Positions 26,703 to 34,994 of a stretch of 64,000 nucleotides of DNA are shown piece after piece. Under the pieces are notes generated by a model that saw only the letters and a program-made list of their open reading frames with translations, had not been told where the DNA came from and did no database searches. Position 1 is the stretch's first letter; every line of letters starts with the position of its first letter. Location of the stretch: contig NZ_CP155447.1 in the NCBI RefSeq assembly GCF_045290345.1, forward strand, positions 1,922,001 to 1,986,000. Reading direction: 5' to 3'. Source of the DNA: Singulisphaera sp045290345. Lineage in GTDB: Bacteria > Planctomycetota > Planctomycetia > Isosphaerales > Isosphaeraceae. The position numbers and the translations under genes are program-made.

Positions 26703-28352
26703 TCAATGGGCGGAGGGGCCTGGCTCGGAAGTCTCGGGGGAAGGGGACGAAGGCGAAGGTTGTGGAGTGGGGTCAGGTTGGGAGCGGCTCCGAGGGGGAG
26801 CCGTCGTCGCGTCTTCCTCTTTGTGGTTCTCAGGCGATTCTTTGAGAATGGCGTTGAAATTGAGGTCCTTCCATTTGCCAAGAGTCTGGTCGAACGAGTA
26901 CATGTGGCCGTAGACCATGTAGGATTCGGCCTCGCCATGCAGCCCTGAAGAACTGTCGAAGCCTTTGGGCAGTTCCAGGATGTCCCAACGTTGAACTCCG
27001 GAACTGAAGGCATAGACATATCGGCCGAGGCGGTAAACTACCACGTTCTTACCGACAATCGGTGATGCGACTCCGTTGACGGGTTCGCGCAGGTCGCATG
27101 TGATCCAGCGACCGGTGAGGGAGCGGGCGGCGGCGATCCGGGTGATATTCGGACCCTTGAGGAGCAGGGCCGCGGAACCCAGACCGACCATCGGAGTGAC
27201 CTCAATCGATGATTCTTTGGTGGCGGGTTCGATCGACCTGGATGTTGCGCCCTCCTCGGGCTTGGTGCCCTTGGTTTTTGCAGGGGTTGAACTGGCCAGG
27301 AGCGACTTCAGCTCGGCCTGGATCGCTTGCAACTGGTTTCCCAACTCGGTATTTCGTCGGGCCGCCTTGTCCAACTGGGCCTGGATCTTCTTGACGGATT
27401 GGCTCAGGGCCGCCTGGTGATCGTTGTCGGCCTGCTCCACCGCCGGGGGCTCGTCGGCCGCACCGATGCCGCCGAACTGAGCGAAGGCCCGCAGGCTTCC
27501 CATGGCGAGGACGCAGGCGAGAGTCGCCGCGCCGAAGGTTTTCCATTGCGAGAGAGTCATGGCGTAAAGTACCCCCCGTGCCAGCCCGACCGCTGTGGTC
27601 GAGGCCAGAGTTGTCCCGCCTGCTTGTCGCGCTGTGAAATCCAGAGACGCTCGTACCGTCGTCTCGAGCAAGGCCGTCGGCATCGCCAACGCCACGTCCA
27701 CGCCCCACTCCGCCGCGAGCAAGCCGGTGGGCACCACCACGCCGCGGCGGATCAAACTCTTTCGCAAACGTTCCTTGGCCCGAGATAGCCGGGAAAGGAC
27801 CGTTCCTTTGGGGCACCCCAGCCGTTGCGCGGCCGCCTCGGTGGTCAGCCCTTCGAGGTAGCAGAGCACGATCGGCTCGCGGTAGCGCTCGGGCAACTGA
27901 GCGATCTCCTCGTGGAGTTCCGGCCAGGATTCGCTCGGGCCTTGGCTGTCCTCAGGAGAATGGACGCTGGCCAGGATCGCGGCCCGGCGTTCCTTGTTCC
28001 GGCGTCGGCCGGCGTCGGCCTTGGCCCTCTGCGCCACGCGTCGGGCGACGCCGTGGAGCCAGCCGGCCATCGAGTCTCGGTTGCGAATCGCATGCACTTT
28101 GCTGGCCAGGACGAGGAAGGTGGCCTGAAACGCATCCTCAGCCTCATGGCGATCGCAGAGCATTTGCCGGCAGACGCGAAGGACCATCGGTCCGTGCCGC
28201 TCGGCCAGAATCGTGAAGGCGGCCTCGGTGGCGTCGTCTCGTCCGGGCAGGACGCGGTCCCCGAGCTGACCGTCCGACAATCCCCCGATCGCCCCGGCGC
28301 TGTAGAGCGTTTGGAGATGCTTCAGCACGATGCCGTCGGTTGATTCGCCCAT
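26703..28352 (-). CDS. ECF sigma factor with membrane anchor and C-terminal sensor-like region (paralogue B)
   Basis: The product is about 549 residues from the ATG at 28352 (GGGAGGGG upstream). Sigma regions 2 and 4 are as in paralogue A (RHGPMVLRVCRQMLCDRHEA; LPERYREPIVLCYLEGLTTE; GCPKGTVLSRLSRAKERLRK), then the same hydrophobic segment (FGAATLACVLAMGSLRAFAQ) and a coiled coil. The tail is shorter and different in detail, but keeps a kelch-like pattern (VVVYRLGRYVYAFSSGVQRW; YMVYGHMYSFDQTLGKWKDL) that also appears in A (IAIYMIGRYIYGFSPKMNRW). The last about 40 residues are Pro/Ser/Glu-rich. It is convergent with the giant gene ending at 26415. The two sigma genes are direct repeats about 9.06 kb apart and clearly arose by recent duplication. 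Confidence 0.87.
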   Translation of the reverse strand: MGESTDGIVLKHLQTLYSAGAIGGLSDGQLGDRVLPGRDDATEAAFTILAERHGPMVLRVCRQMLCDRHEAEDAFQATFLVLASKVHAIRNRDSMAGWLHGVARRVAQRAKADAGRRRNKERRAAILASVHSPEDSQGPSESWPELHEEIAQLPERYREPIVLCYLEGLTTEAAAQRLGCPKGTVLSRLSRAKERLRKSLIRRGVVVPTGLLAAEWGVDVALAMPTALLETTVRASLDFTARQAGGTTLASTTAVGLARGVLYAMTLSQWKTFGAATLACVLAMGSLRAFAQFGGIGAADEPPAVEQADNDHQAALSQSVKKIQAQLDKAARRNTELGNQLQAIQAELKSLLASSTPAKTKGTKPEEGATSRSIEPATKESSIEVTPMVGLGSAALLLKGPNITRIAAARSLTGRWITCDLREPVNGVASPIVGKNVVVYRLGRYVYAFSSGVQRWDILELPKGFDSSSGLHGEAESYMVYGHMYSFDQTLGKWKDLNFNAILKESPENHKEEDATTAPPRSRSQPDPTPQPSPSSPSPETSEPGPSAH

Positions 28353-28493
28353 CGGTCGATCCCCTCCCGTCCCCTCGCTTCTGCCAATACATAGTGCCGG
28401 GACGCAGGCGGGCGATTCCAACTTTTCTCCGAACGCGTCCCCGTTTTCTCAGGGCTCTCAATTTCGGGCGAGGCAAGCCAAAACCAGGTCGCT

Positions 28494-28540
28494 CGGCCGG
28501 CCCGGCCGTATTACCCTGAACTTGACGGAGACATCCGTCA
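28494..28540 (-). terminator. Palindrome plus small hairpin downstream of the carbamoyltransferase trio
   Basis: A GGCCGG palindrome (28494-28508) of the dispersed-repeat type is followed at 28523-28540 by TGACGGA-GACA-TCCGTCA, a perfect 7-base-pair stem with a 4-base loop. Both lie between the end of the DUF5989 gene (28565) and the start of ECF paralogue B, so they probably end the trio's transcript. There is no T tract. Confidence 0.4.
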
Positions 28541-28564
28541 GCGAACCATGAGATTTCTCTTGCC

Positions 28565-28777
28565 TCAATACATCGTATAGATGAACGGTGCCGCCGCGGT
28601 GGACGCAAGCGCCAGCAGGACGCCGAACATGCCGAGCACCAGCAGGATCGGCAGCAGCCACCACTTTTTGTTGGACTTCATGAAATCGAACAGCTCGGCC
28701 GCCAGGCTCGGTTGTGAGGAGTCGGCCATCGCGTCGAGGCTGTCGGTTTTCGGAGTTTCTTGTCGGCCGTTTGGCAT
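28565..28777 (-). CDS. DUF5989 (SxtK-like) small membrane protein
   Basis: The product has about 70 residues from the ATG at 28777, which has AGGA 7-8 bases upstream; an ATG at 28804 would add nine residues without a ribosome binding site. The C-terminal half carries the family pattern: SLAAELFDFMKSNKKWWLLP, one membrane helix (ILLVLGMFGVLLALASTAAA), and the terminal APFIYTMY. DUF5989 proteins are found directly beside carbamoyltransferase and SxtJ genes in many bacteria (SxtK in saxitoxin clusters). The role is unknown; tethering or assisting the carbamoyltransferase at the membrane is an inference. It is the third gene of the trio, 45 bases after SxtJ. Confidence 0.85.
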   Translation of the reverse strand: MPNGRQETPKTDSLDAMADSSQPSLAAELFDFMKSNKKWWLLPILLVLGMFGVLLALASTAAAPFIYTMY

Positions 28778-28822
28778 CGTCTTTTCCTGATGAAAGGTCG
28801 ACATGATTGATGTTGCGAGACT

Positions 28823-29239
28823 TTAAAATTGACGCAAGTATCGATCAAGGCTGCGATCAGGGGGAGTCGGCTCCCAGTAGGTTGTGGCGTCGCGGTCGAA
28901 TCGCCTGGTCATGGCGTCGCGGCCGAGCAGGCGGAAGACGAGGGCCATCGGCGTGATGACTCCATAATAGACGATGGCCAGGGCGAGGTGCGAGACGCCC
29001 CAGCCGATCGGCCAGGTGGCCAAGCTCAGGCCAAGATAGACCGGCCTCAACGCGGTCGGCCGCCAGGCGCCGAGGAGTCGGCAGGTCAATGCGGCGATCC
29101 CGAAGCAAGCCGCGAGCGTGGGCCGGTCACGCAGGTAGGCCAGCGGGGCGGCGAGCATCCCCAGGAAGCACATCGTGAGCGTGGAGAACTGGGCTAACTT
29201 CGTCGAATCGGGCCGCCAATCGATCGGGGTCAGGGACAT
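28823..29239 (-). CDS. SxtJ-family membrane protein
   Basis: The protein has 138 residues with about four hydrophobic segments (LTMCFLGMLAAPLAYL; PTLAACFGIAALTCRLLGAW; LGLSLATWPIGWGVSHLALA; IVYYGVITPMALVFRLLGRD) and the conserved polar C-terminus RRFDRDATTYWEPT with DRYLRQF. This matches the SxtJ family found between carbamoyltransferase and DUF5989 genes. Its function is unknown. It lies 32 bases after the carbamoyltransferase stop and before DUF5989, so the three are almost certainly co-transcribed. Confidence 0.85.
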   Translation of the reverse strand: MSLTPIDWRPDSTKLAQFSTLTMCFLGMLAAPLAYLRDRPTLAACFGIAALTCRLLGAWRPTALRPVYLGLSLATWPIGWGVSHLALAIVYYGVITPMALVFRLLGRDAMTRRFDRDATTYWEPTPPDRSLDRYLRQF

Positions 29240-29271
29240 TCCGCGAGGTTCCTCGTTTTTGGTTTTCTACT

Positions 29272-31041
29272 TTAGTCGAGGGGAAACTGCGCCAGGTGGG
29301 CGACGACCTCCGCCTCGGTCAGCGGACGCTGGCCGGCCTTCCGGACCACGCAACGGCCCAGGGCCAGCAGGTCGATGTGAGTGGCCAGGAAGCCGCGGTA
29401 GGCGTCAGCCGGCGTGCAGACGACCGGTTCGCCGCGGACGTTGAAACTGGTGTTGATGAGTGCCGGACAGCCGGTTTGACTCTCGAAAGTGCGGAGGAGT
29501 TGGTGGAAGAGCGGGTTCCTCCCGGGATCGACCGTCTGGATTCGCGCCGACCGGTCGACGTGAGTGACGGCGGCGAGCTCGGCATCGGAGCGAACCGGGA
29601 AGGTCAGAAGCATGTAAGGGCTTTCATGCCCTTGTTGAATCTCGAATCGTTCGGCGGCCCGGTCGTGGAGCACGGCGGGGCCGAACGGGCGAAACGCCTC
29701 GCGGAACTTGACCTTGAGGTTCATGACCGCCTGCATCTCGGGATTGCGGGGGTCGCCCAGCAGGCTCCGATCACCCAGCGCTCGCGGGCCGAACTCCATC
29801 CGTCCCTGAAACCAGCCGGCGACTTGCCCGCCGGCCAGGGCTTCGGCGACTGCGGCGCAGAGGTCTTCGTCCGACTCGTACCGGGTGTATTCCGTCCCCT
29901 GCTGTTGGAGGAACCGCTCGATGGTGTCGTCGGAGAAGCCGGGGCCGAGCAACGACCCTTGTTGCGAGTCCGTCGGCTGAGGGTTCCTGGGGTGCCCGAG
30001 CAGTTGATGCTCGATGAACAGGGCGATCCCGAGAGCACCTCCCGCGTCGCCGGCCGCGGGCTGGATCCAGAGGTCGTCGAACGGCCCTTCGCGGAGGATC
30101 CGCCCGTTGGCGACGCAGTTCAAGGCCACGCCGCCGGCCAGGCAAAGATTCTTTGCGCCGGTCGTTTTGTGAACGTGTCGAACCATGCGGAGGAGAATCT
30201 CCTCGGTGACGGTCTGGAGCGACGCGGCCAGATCCATCTCGCGCTGGGTGACCGGCGCCTCAGGACGCCGGGGCGGTCCGCCGAAGAGCCGGTGGAACTT
30301 CGCCGAGGTCATCGTCAGCCCTTGGGCATAGTTGAAGTACGACATGCCCATGCGGAACGAGCCGTCGTCCTTCAGGTCGAGCAGGTGCTTGAAAAAGAGG
30401 TCCGCGTAGACGGGCCGGCCGTAGGGAGCCAGGCCCATGACCTTGTGTTCGCCGCTATTGACGCGGAACCCCAAGTAATAAGCCATGGCCGAATAGAGCA
30501 GGCCGAGCGAGTGGGGGAAGCGGAGCTGGTGCGTCAAGGCGATCCGGTGGCCCTGGCCCATGCCGAAGCTGGCGGTCGTCCACTCGCCGACGCCGTCGAC
30601 GGTCAGGATCGCGGCCTCTTCGAACGGTGACGGAAAGTACGCGCTGGCCGCGTGTGACTCGTGGTGCTCGGCGAAGACAAAGCGACGGCGGTAGCCGTTG
30701 AGCCCGCGGGCCATCACCTTCGGGAGGAAGAGCTTGGTGCGGAGCCAGTCGGGGATCGCCTGGCGGAACGACCGAAACCCGCGCGGGGCATAGGCGAGGT
30801 ACGTCTCGAGTAACCGCTCAAATTTCAGGAGCGGCTTGTCGTAGAATCCCACCCAGTCGAGGTCGGACGGAGTTAAACCCGCGGCGGCCAGGCAATAGTC
30901 GACAGCGCCGGTGGGGAAGCTGGCGTCATGCTTCTTGCGGCTGAACCGTTCCTCCTGCGCGGCGGCCACGATCCGGCCGTCCACCACCAAGGCGGCGGCC
31001 GAGTCGTGATAGAACGCGGAGAGTCCGAGGATCGCGGTCAT
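29272..31041 (-). CDS. Carbamoyltransferase (NodU/CmcH/SxtI type)
   Basis: The protein has 589 residues from the ATG at 31041 (MTAILGLSAFYHDSAAAL); the frame extends upstream but only into unrelated sequence. The N-terminal Kae1-like domain holds HDSAAAL (12-18) and the metal-binding HHESHAASAY (126-135) with ILTVDGVGEWTTASFG. The C-terminal YrdC-like part includes CLAGGVALNCVANGRI, GWFQGRMEFGPRALGDRSLL and INTSFNVRGEPVVCTP. The family moves a carbamoyl group from carbamoyl phosphate, via carbamoyl-AMP, to hydroxyl groups of sugars, antibiotics or toxins. With SxtJ and DUF5989 it forms a conserved three-gene module. The acceptor here is unknown; a cell-surface polysaccharide is a reasonable guess given the glycan and acyl-transfer genes nearby. 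Confidence 0.93.
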   Translation of the reverse strand: MTAILGLSAFYHDSAAALVVDGRIVAAAQEERFSRKKHDASFPTGAVDYCLAAAGLTPSDLDWVGFYDKPLLKFERLLETYLAYAPRGFRSFRQAIPDWLRTKLFLPKVMARGLNGYRRRFVFAEHHESHAASAYFPSPFEEAAILTVDGVGEWTTASFGMGQGHRIALTHQLRFPHSLGLLYSAMAYYLGFRVNSGEHKVMGLAPYGRPVYADLFFKHLLDLKDDGSFRMGMSYFNYAQGLTMTSAKFHRLFGGPPRRPEAPVTQREMDLAASLQTVTEEILLRMVRHVHKTTGAKNLCLAGGVALNCVANGRILREGPFDDLWIQPAAGDAGGALGIALFIEHQLLGHPRNPQPTDSQQGSLLGPGFSDDTIERFLQQQGTEYTRYESDEDLCAAVAEALAGGQVAGWFQGRMEFGPRALGDRSLLGDPRNPEMQAVMNLKVKFREAFRPFGPAVLHDRAAERFEIQQGHESPYMLLTFPVRSDAELAAVTHVDRSARIQTVDPGRNPLFHQLLRTFESQTGCPALINTSFNVRGEPVVCTPADAYRGFLATHIDLLALGRCVVRKAGQRPLTEAEVVAHLAQFPLD

Positions 31042-31471
31042 GCGTCGGCTGTCACGACGAGAGTGATCGGTGTAAGTGTGCTCATGCTTCGCTTTGAAGG
31101 CTGTTCTGGTTGCGAGTGAGGTTGTGGTCGTGGTGGGCCGATTGGCAGAACAGCCGTCACCTGGCCAGGCTGCATGTCTTGATTGGGTTGCATTTCCTGG
31201 GGCCGACATCTCTTCTCAGGGCAGCAAAGCAAGGGACTCGATCCTCAATTCCTCAAATGGCCGTCCCTTACCTTAAGTTATACTGATCCCCGGTGTCAGG
31301 TGATACAATTGCGGGGCCGTTGCTGCCGTCTCATCGGGAACGGTGAGAGGTTGCGATGGGATTCTCGAGGTCTGTTGACGCAGGAGACGCCCTCTCCCGA
31401 GCGCTCGGGGCGACCATTCCGAACCGTACCCTCTGGATTTCGAACGCCAGCCCACTCGACGAGTTGCTTCG
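31042..31471. other. Divergent intergenic region
   Basis: These 430 bases separate the divergently transcribed carbamoyltransferase and cytochrome genes and must hold both promoters. TATACT (31279-31284) resembles a -10 box for the cytochrome gene but has no convincing -35 partner. No coding capacity or strong inverted repeat was found. Confidence 0.4.
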
Positions 31472-33271
31472 ATGAACATAAAGCCTTCAATGGTTTGTCC
31501 GTCATGGTGGCTCACCGGGCTGACACTGCTGATCCTCTCCATCGCCGACGGAGTGGTGCGGGGCGCAGCGCCTGAACCTGAACCTCAACAACCGCTCCGC
31601 TCCCAGGTTCGCCAACCTGCCGGCCTCAGCCTTTCCCCGGACGGCAGCCGCCTGTTCGTCGCCAATCGGCGGAGCGGTAGTCTCTCGATCATCGCGACGA
31701 AGTCAAGTCGAGTGGTGGCGGAGTCGCAGGTGGGCCGCGGCTTGGCCGACGTCACGGCGCTTCCCGACGGGAATTTGCTGGCCGTCGACCGGGAGGGTCA
31801 CGCGTTGCTCTTGCTCGAAGTGAGCGGAGACACGATCCGGGTCGTCGTGCGCCAGGCGGTTGCGCCCGATCCGGTCGGCCTTGTCGTCGCACCCGACGGC
31901 GGCTCGTGTGTCGTGGCTTCACTCGAGTCGCGCCGGTTGACCTTTTTCGAGTTGCCCGGTCGTGAGGGAAACGGGGACCGTCGAATTCTCGGCGAGCGAA
32001 CCCTGAACCTGCCCTTCAGTCCCCGCAACATGGTCCTGGTGAACGCCGGCTCCAGGTTGATCGTGGCCGACGCGTTCGGCGGCAAGCTCGCCGTGGTCGA
32101 CCGGGAGCGGGGAACGTTGGATTCGGTCCGCAACCTGCCCGCGCACAATATTCGAGGGTTCGCCCTGACGACCGACGGCCGTAGCCTGCTCGTCGCGCAC
32201 CAGAGGCTCAATCGCCAGGCCCGGACCGACTTCGAGGATGTGTTCTGGGGGCGGTTCGTGACGAGTCACGTCCGTTACCTGAGCCTCGACGCCGTGCTCT
32301 CGAACGGATCTGACGAGGAACTGCTCCGGGGCAGCGACCTCATGAATCTGGGCGAGCCCTACAGCGGGGCCGGCGACCCGGCCAGCCTCGTCTGCGGCCC
32401 CTCCGGCTCCGTGGTGGTGGCGCTGGGGGGCGTTGGTGAGATTGCCGTCGAACGAAGCCGACTGGGCCAATTTCGGAAGTACGGCGTGGGTGGTCGCCCC
32501 TCAGCCCTGGCCTTAACGCCCGAGGGGAATGCTGTCTATGTCGCGGACGCGAACAGCGATCAGGTGGTTATGGTCGAGGTCCTCACCGGCAAGACGATCA
32601 AGACGATCGGGCTGGGCCCGCGTCCGGATCCGACACCGGTCGAGAAGGGCGAACGGTTGTTCCACGACGCGACGCTTTCCCTCCATGGCTGGATGAGCTG
32701 CCACAGTTGCCACACCGACGGCCACAGCAACGGCCAGCTCGGCGACACCCTGGGAGATGGGGCCTACGGCGCACCCAAGCGGGTCCCTTCGCTTCGAGGA
32801 GCTCACCTGACGGGACCGTGGACCTGGACCGGCTCGATCGATCGGCTCGAGGACCAGATTCAAAAGTCGGTCCAGAGGACGATGCGTGGACCGGTGCTGA
32901 CCGGCGATCAGGTCGAGGCGTTGACCGCCTACCTGAGCTCATTGCCGCCTCCTCGGGCGATCGTGCCGGCCGACCAGAAGGAGACCATCGAACGCGGTCG
33001 CGGCCTCTTTCGTGCTCAGGGCTGCGCGAAGTGCCACACGCCCCCCACTTACACATCTAAGAGCATGTACGATGTGGGGCTTGAAGATGAGGCCGGTAAC
33101 CGCAAGTTCAACCCGCCTTCGTTGCTCGGCGTCAGCCATCGTGAGCCGTTGCTTCACGATGGCCGCGCCAAGTCACTCGAGAATGTGTTTCTCCAGCACA
33201 AGCACCCTCAAGAAACCGAGCTGACGCCGGAAGAAGTGTCCGATCTGACCGCCTTTCTCAAGACGTTGTGA
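31472..33271 (+). CDS. Secreted beta-propeller / di-haem cytochrome c protein (CcpA/MauG-like)
   Basis: The protein has 599 residues. A signal peptide occupies residues 1-32 (WWLTGLTLLILSIADGVVRG). Residues about 45-380 are a YVTN/WD-type beta-propeller (LSLSPDGSRLFVANRRSGSL; GFALTTDGRSLLVAH; LALTPEGNAVYVADANSDQV). The C-terminal third has two haem-binding CxxCH sites, CHSCH (410-414) and CAKCH (518-522), in the order found in bacterial di-haem cytochrome c peroxidases and MauG-like enzymes, plus PSLLGVSHREPLLHDGRAKS. It probably acts in the periplasm in electron transfer or peroxide-dependent oxidation; the propeller may bind a partner or substrate. It is convergent with the sulfatase. Confidence 0.85.
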   Translation: MNIKPSMVCPSWWLTGLTLLILSIADGVVRGAAPEPEPQQPLRSQVRQPAGLSLSPDGSRLFVANRRSGSLSIIATKSSRVVAESQVGRGLADVTALPDGNLLAVDREGHALLLLEVSGDTIRVVVRQAVAPDPVGLVVAPDGGSCVVASLESRRLTFFELPGREGNGDRRILGERTLNLPFSPRNMVLVNAGSRLIVADAFGGKLAVVDRERGTLDSVRNLPAHNIRGFALTTDGRSLLVAHQRLNRQARTDFEDVFWGRFVTSHVRYLSLDAVLSNGSDEELLRGSDLMNLGEPYSGAGDPASLVCGPSGSVVVALGGVGEIAVERSRLGQFRKYGVGGRPSALALTPEGNAVYVADANSDQVVMVEVLTGKTIKTIGLGPRPDPTPVEKGERLFHDATLSLHGWMSCHSCHTDGHSNGQLGDTLGDGAYGAPKRVPSLRGAHLTGPWTWTGSIDRLEDQIQKSVQRTMRGPVLTGDQVEALTAYLSSLPPPRAIVPADQKETIERGRGLFRAQGCAKCHTPPTYTSKSMYDVGLEDEAGNRKFNPPSLLGVSHREPLLHDGRAKSLENVFLQHKHPQETELTPEEVSDLTAFLKTL

Positions 33272-33304
33272 TCGCGACCATTGGCCGTCGCCTCTAATTT
33301 TTGA

Positions 33305-34849
33305 TTAGGGGCGGCTGGCGCTCAGTTCGGCCTTGGTCCCTTGCCAGCCAGCCTGCCATTGCTTCGTGAGCTTGGCCACGAGTGCGGTGTTGGCCGGATC
33401 ATCGGCGATGTTCTGATTTTCTTGCGGATCCGTTTCATGGTCATACAACTCGACGGCTGTCACCTTGGTCGGATCATCACGTTCAACCCAGCGAGTGAAT
33501 CGGTAGCGGTCGGTCCGCATTGAATATCCCATCAACGATCGCCCCTCGACTTGCCGGGGATACTGGCTGAACGCGGCCGACTTCCAGGGCCGATCGGGCG
33601 ATTTCAGGACGGGAAGGAAACTGGTTCCCTCGACATGGGCGGGCGGTGTCAGTCCGGCCAGTTCCGCCAGCGACGGATAGAGATCCACGAACTCAACGAG
33701 GGCCTTGGACTGCTTGCCTGGTTCCGCCTGGCCGGGCGCGACGACGATCAAGGGCACGTGGGTATCCAACTCGACGTTCGAGTGTTTGCACCAAGCATCG
33801 TGTTCCCCGAGTTTCCAGCCGTGATCGCCCCAGAGGACGATGATCGTGTTATCACGCAACGAGAGTCGGTCGAGCTCGTCGAGTAACTTGCCAACCTGCG
33901 CGTCCATGAAGCTGATCGCCGCATAGTAGCCATGTTTGAGCGTGCGGGCGAGTTCGTCCGGTACGTGTCCCGTCGGGATATTCGCATAAGATCGGAGCTC
34001 GCCTCCCGGCTGTACGGCGTACTCCGGCGCTCCCTTGGGCCGGTACGGATTGCTCGCGAGCGCGATCTTCGCCGGGTCGTACAGGTCCCAGTACCGCTTG
34101 GGGGCCACGAATGGCAGGTGCGGTTTCGCGAACCCAACGGCGAGGAAGAAGGGTTCCTCTTTCGCTTTGAGCGATTGCAAGGTCTTCACGGCCATGTTCG
34201 CGACCGCCCCATCGAGGTAGGCGTCATCGGGTACGTCGGCCGACTCGAACGCAGGCCCCCGGCTCCCTTGTTTCGCGGCGGCCTTCTTTTTCGCCTTTGC
34301 CTTTGCGGGGGCTGTCGCCTGGCGATTCTTCTGGGCCAGGGCTCGGCTCTCGGCCAGGGCGTACGGTCGCGCCTGAGGGGTTGCCGTCTCCCAGGGAACC
34401 GACCATGAGGGCGGGTCGTTGAAGCCGGGATGATAGATCTTGCCCAGCCCTTGCACGAAATAACCCTGCGCTTTGAAGAACTGGGGCAGGGTGACCGTCT
34501 CGGGCATCGCCTTGCGGAAGTGAGTGACAAGGTCATAAACCTTGGTCGTGTCCGGCCGCGCTCCGGTCAGTAAGCTCGTTCGCGACGGCGAGCAGACCGC
34601 CTGCTGGCAGTAGGCCCGCTGGAACGTCAAGCCGCGCGCGGCGAGCCGATCCAGGTTGGGGCTTTTGACTTCGGGATGCCCGTAAGCTCCGAACTCAGGC
34701 CGGAGGTCATCCACGGCAATGAACAGAACATTCGGTTTTGAACCCTGTTTTGGTGGCTGCGCATCGGCCCAGGAGGTCGGGCCGGCGAACAGGACCAGGG
34801 CCCAACCTGCCAGAAATCTGGTGATCGAACCCGATCGGTGGATTCTCAT
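33305..34849 (-). CDS. Secreted sulfatase (iduronate-2-sulfatase-like)
   Basis: The protein has 514 residues with a signal peptide (FLAGWALVLFAGPTSWADA). The alkaline-phosphatase-like fold begins NVLFIAVDDLRPEFG with metal-binding Asp47 and Asp48. The catalytic site CSPSRTSLLTG has Cys86, which is oxidised to formylglycine by a separate enzyme. WGDHGWKLGEHDAWCKHSN gives the later metal ligands. The substrates are likely sulfated polysaccharides. Residues about 172-196 form an odd Lys/Ala-rich insertion (ATAPAKAKAKKKAAAK) not expected in the fold. AAGGAATC precedes the ATG. Planctomycetes encode very many such sulfatases; no anaerobic maturase lies in this window. Confidence 0.92.
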   Translation of the reverse strand: MRIHRSGSITRFLAGWALVLFAGPTSWADAQPPKQGSKPNVLFIAVDDLRPEFGAYGHPEVKSPNLDRLAARGLTFQRAYCQQAVCSPSRTSLLTGARPDTTKVYDLVTHFRKAMPETVTLPQFFKAQGYFVQGLGKIYHPGFNDPPSWSVPWETATPQARPYALAESRALAQKNRQATAPAKAKAKKKAAAKQGSRGPAFESADVPDDAYLDGAVANMAVKTLQSLKAKEEPFFLAVGFAKPHLPFVAPKRYWDLYDPAKIALASNPYRPKGAPEYAVQPGGELRSYANIPTGHVPDELARTLKHGYYAAISFMDAQVGKLLDELDRLSLRDNTIIVLWGDHGWKLGEHDAWCKHSNVELDTHVPLIVVAPGQAEPGKQSKALVEFVDLYPSLAELAGLTPPAHVEGTSFLPVLKSPDRPWKSAAFSQYPRQVEGRSLMGYSMRTDRYRFTRWVERDDPTKVTAVELYDHETDPQENQNIADDPANTALVAKLTKQWQAGWQGTKAELSASRP

Positions 34850-34994
34850 TGATCAAGATTCCTTCGCGCGAACGAGGGAGCGGATCTTTTTATTCCGGGC
34901 TTGGCAGCCCGCTCTTGTGGCACGTCACAAGGCTCTGCGATCGTCGATTACGCTTTCGGGAATTGCAAGAGTGGGATCCGCTGACAATCAACGA

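Noticed and set aside
28565..31041. Saxitoxin-type toxin biosynthesis
   Set aside because: Only the carbamoyltransferase/SxtJ/SxtK-like trio is shared; no sxtA, sxtG, sxtB or other pathway genes are present, and the trio occurs widely without toxin production.
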